In this document: positions 42,786 to 47,284 of the stretch, one piece after another
How the letters are laid out: every line of letters starts with the position of its first letter
How positions within the stretch are numbered: position 1 is the stretch's first letter
NCBI RefSeq assembly: GCF_014534645.1
Contig: NZ_JACVQF010000036.1
Location: 1-47,284, forward strand
Source of the DNA: Streptomyces griseicoloratus
Lineage (GTDB): Bacteria > Actinomycetota > Actinomycetes > Streptomycetales > Streptomycetaceae
Direction of reading: 5' to 3'
Length of the DNA: 47,284 nucleotides
Notes under the pieces: generated by a model
Told to the model about the DNA's origin: nothing
The model's database searches: none
Seen by the model: only the letters and a program-made list of their open reading frames with translations
Position numbers and translations under genes: made by a program

Positions 42786-43229
42786 ATGGGCCATGGAGCT
42801 GACGCCAAGACCACCGCCACCGCGCGCGAGCGCCTCGAGACCGTGGGCGCCGCCGACGTGGCCGCCACACTCCAGGCTCTGGCCACGCCCTCCCGGCTGC
42901 GGATCCTGGCCCGCCTCCAGGAGGGCCCGTGTGCGGCGACCGAACTTGCCGACGCCGTCGGCATGGAGCAGTCCGCCTGCTCCCATCAGTTGCGTCTGCT
43001 GCGCAACCTCGGCCTGGTCACCGGCGAGCGTCGGGGCCGCTCGGTGATCTACGCGCTCTACGACAACCACGTCGCCGAACTCCTGGAGCAGGCCCTCTAC
43101 CACGTCGAGCACCTGCGCCTCGGCCTGCGCGACGCGCCGGCCACCGTGGCCGGGGCTCGCTCTGTGCTGGGCAGGCGGCAGTCCGGCAGCGCCGCTACGA
43201 CTGCCCCCTCGGGGCGCAGGCCGGCGTAG
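42786..43229 (+). CDS. ArsR/SmtB-family zinc repressor (CzrA-type site)
   Basis: A 147-residue winged-helix repressor, near-identical in its core to that at 37827: ATELADAVGMEQSACSHQLR and LLRNLGLVTGERRGRSVIYA. Its alpha5 site DNHVAELLEQALYHVEHLRL has the D-x-H-x10-H-x2-H spacing of CzrA. ATG 42786 fits a leaderless transcript; in-frame ATGs at 42759 and 42777 lie in the operator or promoter. The first repressor ends at LGVRDID, whereas this one runs ~27 residues further over an antisense integrase relic, so its tail is acquired. It should repress the P1B-4 ATPase and itself until zinc is in excess. Confidence 0.9.
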   Translation: MGHGADAKTTATARERLETVGAADVAATLQALATPSRLRILARLQEGPCAATELADAVGMEQSACSHQLRLLRNLGLVTGERRGRSVIYALYDNHVAELLEQALYHVEHLRLGLRDAPATVAGARSVLGRRQSGSAATTAPSGRRPA

Positions 43230-43282
43230 TACATGCCGACGAAGAACCAAACCAGCCGACGGCCGCGAGCCCGCCGGTAGGC
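43169..43282 (-). pseudogene. tyrosine recombinase (phage-type integrase) fragment
   Basis: AYRRARGRRLVWFFVGMYYA continuing GLRPEGAVVAALPDCRLP matches the start of the catalytic domain of actinobacterial tyrosine integrases (family form YYAALRPEEA), including the first catalytic Arg (LRPE). Nothing else of the gene is preserved. It lies antisense to the ArsR 3' end. Confidence 0.7.
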
Positions 43283-43566
43283 GCGATGACTGCCCAACTC
43301 GTTGGAGCGCATGCCTCAGCACCCTGCGCTTGCGGCGCATCGTCCCACCGCCGCCTCACCACCGTCCAGCCTGGGGCGCGCAGCGACTCCAGCACATCAC
43401 GCCCGGACCGGATCGTTCAGGTAGACCAGCGGCCGGGATGCCTTCGCCGCCCTCCCCGAGGGGCCACCCCCGGCAAAACCAGTCTGTCCTGCGCCGACCA
43501 CTCCTGCCGCCCCGGCCCGGGTACGACAAAGGCCCAGTGGCGCAGGGCACGGCGCAGCAGTTGCCC
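43283..43566. other. stretch without recognisable genes
   Basis: No frame with consistent codon bias is seen between the integrase relic and the IS110 relic. Probably decayed mobile-element DNA. Confidence 0.4.
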
Positions 43567-43950
43567 CTACGGCCGGCCAGGAAGTTGCGCCTGGGTGCGC
43601 GGGTCGTGACGCAGCCGAGTGAACACGATGGGGTGCAGAGCGGCGTTGGCCTGGCGGTCGCCGCCATGGTTGAGCCGGCGCGAGGTTCGACGGCCCGAAG
43701 AGCACTCGACAGAACTGACTCTGCACAGAGCGGCGAAGGACGCCTCGGTGGTCAGCCGCTCGGGGTTGTCTCCCATCGGCATGAGGAGAGTGACGGCACT
43801 GTCCGGGCTCCGTTGCCCACCGGCATGAGCACCTGCGGGGCGTGGCGTTCGACGAGCCGGGTCAGGCCCTGGTTCAGCGCATCGATCTGCCCGGTGAGCT
43901 GTTCGATGCGCTGGGCCGGCTGGCTCAGGCCATGCGGGTGGCCTGGGCCC
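43567..43950 (-). mobile_element. IS110-family transposase relic (C-terminal part, frameshifted)
   Basis: RIEQLTGQIDALNQGLTRLV and ERHAPQVLMPVGNG in one frame are continued after a shift near 43800 by PDSAVTLLMPMGDNPERLTT, EASFAALCRVSSVECSSGRR and RRLNHGGDRQANAALHPIVF. This is the C-terminal (Tnp-20/COG3547) region of IS110 transposases, including the serine-containing VSSVECSSGRR segment. The DEDD N-terminal domain is gone. No ends could be defined. Confidence 0.82.
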
Positions 43951-43987
43951 ACGGCGTCCTCGTCGCCCCCGCCGTCTCGGTGGATTC

Positions 43988-44071
43988 ACGCTTCAGCAGT
44001 GTCTTGATAGCGCGGCGTTCGTCCATGGCCTTGTAACCCTCGGCGACCTGTTCCACGGGCTCCGACGGCGC
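43988..44071 (-). pseudogene. zinc-type alcohol dehydrogenase C-terminal fragment
   Basis: About 25 codons, VEQVAEGYKAMDERRAIKTL, are the last helix and strand of medium-chain alcohol dehydrogenases. No catalytic domain is present. It directly borders the IS110 relic. Confidence 0.6.
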
Positions 44072-44332
44072 CGGCGAAGTCCTACCGGTTCAGCAGAGGT
44101 GCGCGGACGGAGTGCTCGCCGCCCGCGCGACCCGTGAAGCGACCCCGACACGCGCGGGCCGCAGCGGTCGCTGCGGCCGCGGCTGCCCTCTTGTCCTGGG
44201 GCTGGGGCAGCGGGCGGACGAGAGGGATGCCGACCTGAGCTTCAGTACGTCGTCATGGCCGCGGGTCGTATCGAGCGCTTGCTGAATCACACGGGCAACG
44301 GATCAATGGATCACCCTGTCCCGCTCTCCGGG
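44072..44332. other. intergenic before the RNase J gene
   Basis: Short stretch with no supported gene. An ATG at 44255 would extend the RNase J frame by 30 codons, but those residues do not match the family N-terminus. Confidence 0.4.
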
Positions 44333-44338
44333 TACCGT
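44333..44338 (+). promoter_or_regulatory. possible leaderless -10 (TACCGT) of the RNase J gene
   Basis: TACCGTCAGGGTATG puts a TANNNT hexamer six bases before ATG 44345. The AGGG between them is too close to be a good Shine-Dalgarno sequence, so a leaderless start is plausible. Confidence 0.45.
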
Positions 44339-44344
44339 CAGGGT

Positions 44345-46030
44345 ATGAGTCATCCGCACCCCGAGCTGAAAGCCGCCCCGCCCCTTCCCGAAGGAGGGCT
44401 GCGGGTCATCGCCCTGGGCGGCCTGGGTGAGATCGGCCGCAACATGACCGTCTTCGAGCACGCCGGCAAGCTGCTGATCGTCGACTGCGGCGTGCTGTTC
44501 CCCGAGGAGACCCAGCCCGGCGTGGACGTGATCCTTCCGGACTTCACCTCGATCCGGGACCGGTTGGACGACGTCGTGGCCGTGGTGCTCACCCACGGCC
44601 ACGAGGACCACATCGGCGGCGTGCCGTACCTGCTGCGCGAGCGGTCCGACATTCCGGTCGTCGGTTCCAAGCTGACGCTGGCGTTCCTGGAGGCCAAGCT
44701 CAAGGAACATGGCATCCGGCCACGCACGGTGCGGGTGCGGGAGGGCGACCGGCGCGGCTTCGGGCCCTTCGACTGCGAGTTCGTGGCGGTCAACCACTCC
44801 ATCCCGGACAGCCTCGCGGTCGCGATCCGCACCCCGGCCGGGATGGTGCTGCACACAGGCGACTTCAAGATGGACCAGTTCCCTCTCGACGACCGCATCA
44901 CCGATCTACGTGCCTTCGCCCGCCTCGGCGAGGAGGGCGTGGACCTGTTCCTCACCGACTCCACCAACGCCGAAGTACCCGGCTTCACCACCTCCGAGCG
45001 TGAGCTGAACCCGGCGATCGAGCAGGTGATGCGCACCGCGCCGCGCCGCGTGATCGTCTCCAGCTTCGCCAGTCACGTGCACCGCATCCAGCAGGTCCTG
45101 GACGCCGCCCACCAGCACGGCCGCAAGGTCGCCTTCGTCGGCCGGTCGATGGTCCGCAACATGGGCATCGCCCGGGACCTGGGTTATCTGAAGGTCCCGT
45201 CCGGTCTGGTCGTGAGTACCAAGGAGCTGGAGAAGCTCCCGGACCACAAGATCACTCTGGTGTGCACCGGCTCCCAGGGCGAACCGATGGCCGCGCTGTC
45301 CCGGATGGCCAACCGCGACCACATGATCCGCATCGGCAAGGGCGACACCGTCCTGCTCGCCAGTTCCCTGATCCCCGGCAACGAGAACGCCATCTACCGG
45401 GTGATCAACGGACTCACCCGATGGGGCGCCCACGTGGTCCACAAGGGCAACGCCAAGGTGCACGTCTCCGGACACGCCAGCGCCGGCGAACTCGTCTACT
45501 GCTACAACATCGTCAAACCGCGGAACGTCATGCCCGTGCACGGCGAATGGCGCCACCTGCGGGCCAACGCCGACCTCGCCATCCGTACCGGCGTCGACCC
45601 CGACCGGGTCGTCATCGCCGAGGACGGCGTCGTCGTCGACCTCGTCGACGGGCGCACATCCATCACCGGCAAGGTCCCCGCCGGCAACGTCTACGTGGAC
45701 GGCATGGAAGTCGGCGGCGCCACCGAAGCGTCCCTCAAGGACCGCCTCACCCTCGCCGCCGAAGGCGTGCTCACGGTGGTGGCCATCGTCGACGCGGACA
45801 CCGGCGCCCTCGCCGAGGCCCCCGACTTCCTGGCCCGGGGATTCGTCCACGACGACGCCACCTTCGAACCGGTCATCCCCCTCATCGAGAAGACCCTGGC
45901 CACCGCGGCCGAGGAAGGCGTCGGGGACGCGCGCCAACTCGAACAACTCCTCGCCCGCGCCGTGGCGAACTGGGCCTTCCGCACCTACCGCCGCAAGCCC
46001 CTTATCATCCCCGTCATCATCGACGCCTGA
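44345..46030 (+). CDS. rnj: ribonuclease J (accessory paralogue)
   Basis: A 561-residue zinc-dependent metallo-beta-lactamase RNase with both 5'-exo and endonuclease activity in the family. The start SHPHPELKAAPPLPEGGLRV matches the streptomycete enzyme, as does the length. Metal ligands: VLTHGHEDHIGG, VNHSIPD, LHTGDFKMDQ and VHVSGHASAGELVY; the beta-CASP part has STNAEVPGF and CTGSQGEPMAALSRMANRDH. The C-terminal domain is more diverged, ending RRKPLIIPVIIDA. Its position within a zinc island, away from the usual dapA-side location of the housekeeping gene, suggests a second copy. All catalytic residues are kept. Confidence 0.92.
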   Translation: MSHPHPELKAAPPLPEGGLRVIALGGLGEIGRNMTVFEHAGKLLIVDCGVLFPEETQPGVDVILPDFTSIRDRLDDVVAVVLTHGHEDHIGGVPYLLRERSDIPVVGSKLTLAFLEAKLKEHGIRPRTVRVREGDRRGFGPFDCEFVAVNHSIPDSLAVAIRTPAGMVLHTGDFKMDQFPLDDRITDLRAFARLGEEGVDLFLTDSTNAEVPGFTTSERELNPAIEQVMRTAPRRVIVSSFASHVHRIQQVLDAAHQHGRKVAFVGRSMVRNMGIARDLGYLKVPSGLVVSTKELEKLPDHKITLVCTGSQGEPMAALSRMANRDHMIRIGKGDTVLLASSLIPGNENAIYRVINGLTRWGAHVVHKGNAKVHVSGHASAGELVYCYNIVKPRNVMPVHGEWRHLRANADLAIRTGVDPDRVVIAEDGVVVDLVDGRTSITGKVPAGNVYVDGMEVGGATEASLKDRLTLAAEGVLTVVAIVDADTGALAEAPDFLARGFVHDDATFEPVIPLIEKTLATAAEEGVGDARQLEQLLARAVANWAFRTYRRKPLIIPVIIDA

Positions 46031-46175
46031 GCCACAGCCCGGCAGCACGGCCCCCGGCCCCGGTCGTGGCCCCGCCGGCATGGAGGTCGGGCACGGGAGT
46101 CAGCAGCCACCCACGGCTCCTGCGCGGCGGCCACCACGCAGGCGCAGCCGGTGCCCTGCGAACCGGCACACCGCG

Positions 46176-46664
46176 TCATACCGAAGGAATGCGAAACTCG
46201 AATTCGGGACGGTCCCACGGCACGGCGGGCGGGTTCGCGAGCGCGGTCCCGATCCGCACCGCGCCAACGCGGTGATAGAAGTCCTCTGCGGGAAGATGCG
46301 ACACGACCTTGACACGGTCCAGCCCAGCGGCACGGGCCTCGGACTGCATGTGGGCGACGAGCAGCCGTCCAATCCCCCGTCCCTGCGCTTCGTCGGCGAC
46401 GAACAGCAGGTCGAGCTCCGATGCAGCGAGGACGAGCGAGTAGAACCCGAGGACCCGGTCTCCGTGCTCGTCGGCGCCTACGGCTACGAAGGCGCGGTGG
46501 GCCTCAAGGTAATCAGGCCCGACCCGGTAGCCCGCGACTGCGGCTGCGTACTTACCCGCGTAGGCGCCTGAGCCACGCACGAGCCGCGTGAGCCGTTTGG
46601 CATCCCGCGCAACGGCCCTCCGTATCGTGACCGGCTGGCTGATCGGGGAAGTGCGTGAACTCAT
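46176..46664 (-). CDS. GNAT-family N-acetyltransferase
   Basis: A 162-residue acetyltransferase. The acetyl-CoA binding motif A is LLFVADEAQGRGIGRLLVAH (Q-G-R-G-I-G), preceded by VLGFYSLVLAASELD and followed by VVSHLPAEDFYHRVG, with the Tyr that usually protonates CoA. The start region VTIRRAVARDAKRLTRLVRG is typical. The ATG at 46664 has no ribosome site; a TACTCT hexamer four bases upstream may be part of a leaderless promoter. It converges with the RNase J gene. Substrate unknown. Confidence 0.88.
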   Translation of the reverse strand: MSSRTSPISQPVTIRRAVARDAKRLTRLVRGSGAYAGKYAAAVAGYRVGPDYLEAHRAFVAVGADEHGDRVLGFYSLVLAASELDLLFVADEAQGRGIGRLLVAHMQSEARAAGLDRVKVVSHLPAEDFYHRVGAVRIGTALANPPAVPWDRPEFEFRIPSV

Positions 46665-47084
46665 CGGGAGAGTATTTCGCACCGGCGCGTGCCGTCGTGC
46701 GGCGGGTCGGCCGCTCGGGCAGGATTCCTGCACCGCTCCCGGGAACCACTCCTCCAAGCCCCGATCGACACGTCAATGCCGCCGAATCGGCCGCCCGCCA
46801 GCAGCAACTGGGCGCCCGGACCGCTGCGGAGGAAACCTGAGAACGGGGTGGTCGACGGCTGCTCTCCCGGGGCCTGCCGTGGCGTAGCAGAGCCGCAGCC
46901 TCGCGGGGACAGGCAGTGCCGCAGAGGCATCCGGAGACGTTGAACTTTGCGCCTGCAAACGGACGTCACGACTGCTTGCCGGAGTGAAGAGCCGCAGAAC
47001 GCGCCCTCCGCCTCGAAGCGCCCTGCTGGAGCCGGCGACGGCAACCAGGGGACAAGTCCCTGTCCGAGCAGCTCACCATATGCC
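46665..47084. other. non-coding or decayed stretch at the island's right edge
   Basis: No frame with consistent codon bias is found on either strand. The sequence leads into the right repeat copy. Confidence 0.4.
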
Positions 47085-47183
47085 CGAGTTCGACGCAGCG
47101 TAGCCAGCACCAAGTCAGCACGGGAGTCAGTACCGCACCGTCAAATCACCCCTAACCACACATCCCGGCCAGCGCTCGTCTCG
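47085..47183 (+). repeat. right copy of imperfect direct repeat bounding the zinc island
   Basis: Same orientation as 22973-23059, with identical blocks AGCACCAAGTCAGCACG and GCACCGTCAAATCACC and a 12-base insertion (beginning GGAGTCAG). Beyond 47183 the two copies no longer match. Confidence 0.6.
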
Positions 47184-47284
47184 GCCTCCTCCAGCCCACT
47201 GAACCAGCCCTCCGTAAGCCGGCATGGTGGCCGCGCGCATACCCAGTCCCCGAACTATGGTGCCCCGCCACATGTGCCCCTGAC

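Noticed and set aside
43397-43726. Possible gene in the IS110 region
   Set aside because: The translation mixes frames of the transposase relic and random sequence.
46661-47113. A 150-codon minus-strand frame at the right edge
   Set aside because: No codon bias or family; its start lies in the repeat.

Overview
The window is very GC-rich, with strong third-position GC bias and GTG/TTG starts. It has actinobacterial families throughout: a CebR operator, TetR-controlled acyl-CoA dehydrogenase clusters, a cysteine-free L32 paralogue, a 561-residue RNase J and leaderless promoters. All of this fits a Streptomyces chromosome, probably an accessory (arm-like) part given the density of pseudogenes and mobile-element debris. 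No rRNA, tRNA or CRISPR array was recognised.

Positions 1-13.3 kb hold a catabolic cluster. It has a TetR regulator, a short-chain dehydrogenase, four acyl-CoA dehydrogenases (two of them adjacent and overlapping, like heteromeric steroid/side-chain dehydrogenases), an enoyl-CoA hydratase, an MHS-type transporter, a flavin reductase, a FadD-type CoA ligase, a 3-ketosteroid-dehydrogenase-like flavoprotein and a DUF2889 protein. This looks like uptake, CoA activation and beta-oxidation of a cyclic (steroid- or terpenoid-like) acid. Positions 13.3-16.5 kb encode an exported amine oxidase with an amino-acid/amine permease. Positions 16.5-22.7 kb are mixed: hypothetical fragments, an AA10 lytic polysaccharide monooxygenase under a perfect CebR box, an RTX-like secreted protein abutting a truncated response regulator, an XRE/MmyB-type regulator and a divergent SDR.

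Positions 23.0-47.1 kb form a zinc-homeostasis island bounded by an imperfect ~90-bp direct repeat (22973-23059 and 47085-47183). It contains: (i) a Zur-type operon with zinc-independent L32, a COG0523 GTPase and a methyltransferase; (ii) a salicylate synthase with a truncated ABC exporter, the apparent relic of a zincophore pathway; (iii) an AztABCD-type zinc importer with two beta-propeller lipoproteins; (iv) a Fur/Zur-family gene followed by a tightly coupled run of a 91-aa protein, a second COG0523 GTPase, a WD40-like propeller, a (2Fe-2S) ferredoxin-like protein and an ArsR regulator; (v) a decayed second zinc ABC importer; (vi) a P1B-4 metal-exporting ATPase coupled to a second ferredoxin-like protein and divergent from an ArsR repressor with CzrA-type zinc ligands; (vii) an accessory RNase J and a GNAT acetyltransferase. 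Three candidate Zur boxes share the same half-site and the same distance to a -10 hexamer. The island therefore combines zinc import, zinc sparing, intracellular zinc delivery and zinc export. Relics of an integrase, an IS110 transposase, an alcohol dehydrogenase, P-type ATPases and ABC transporters show repeated insertion and deletion.
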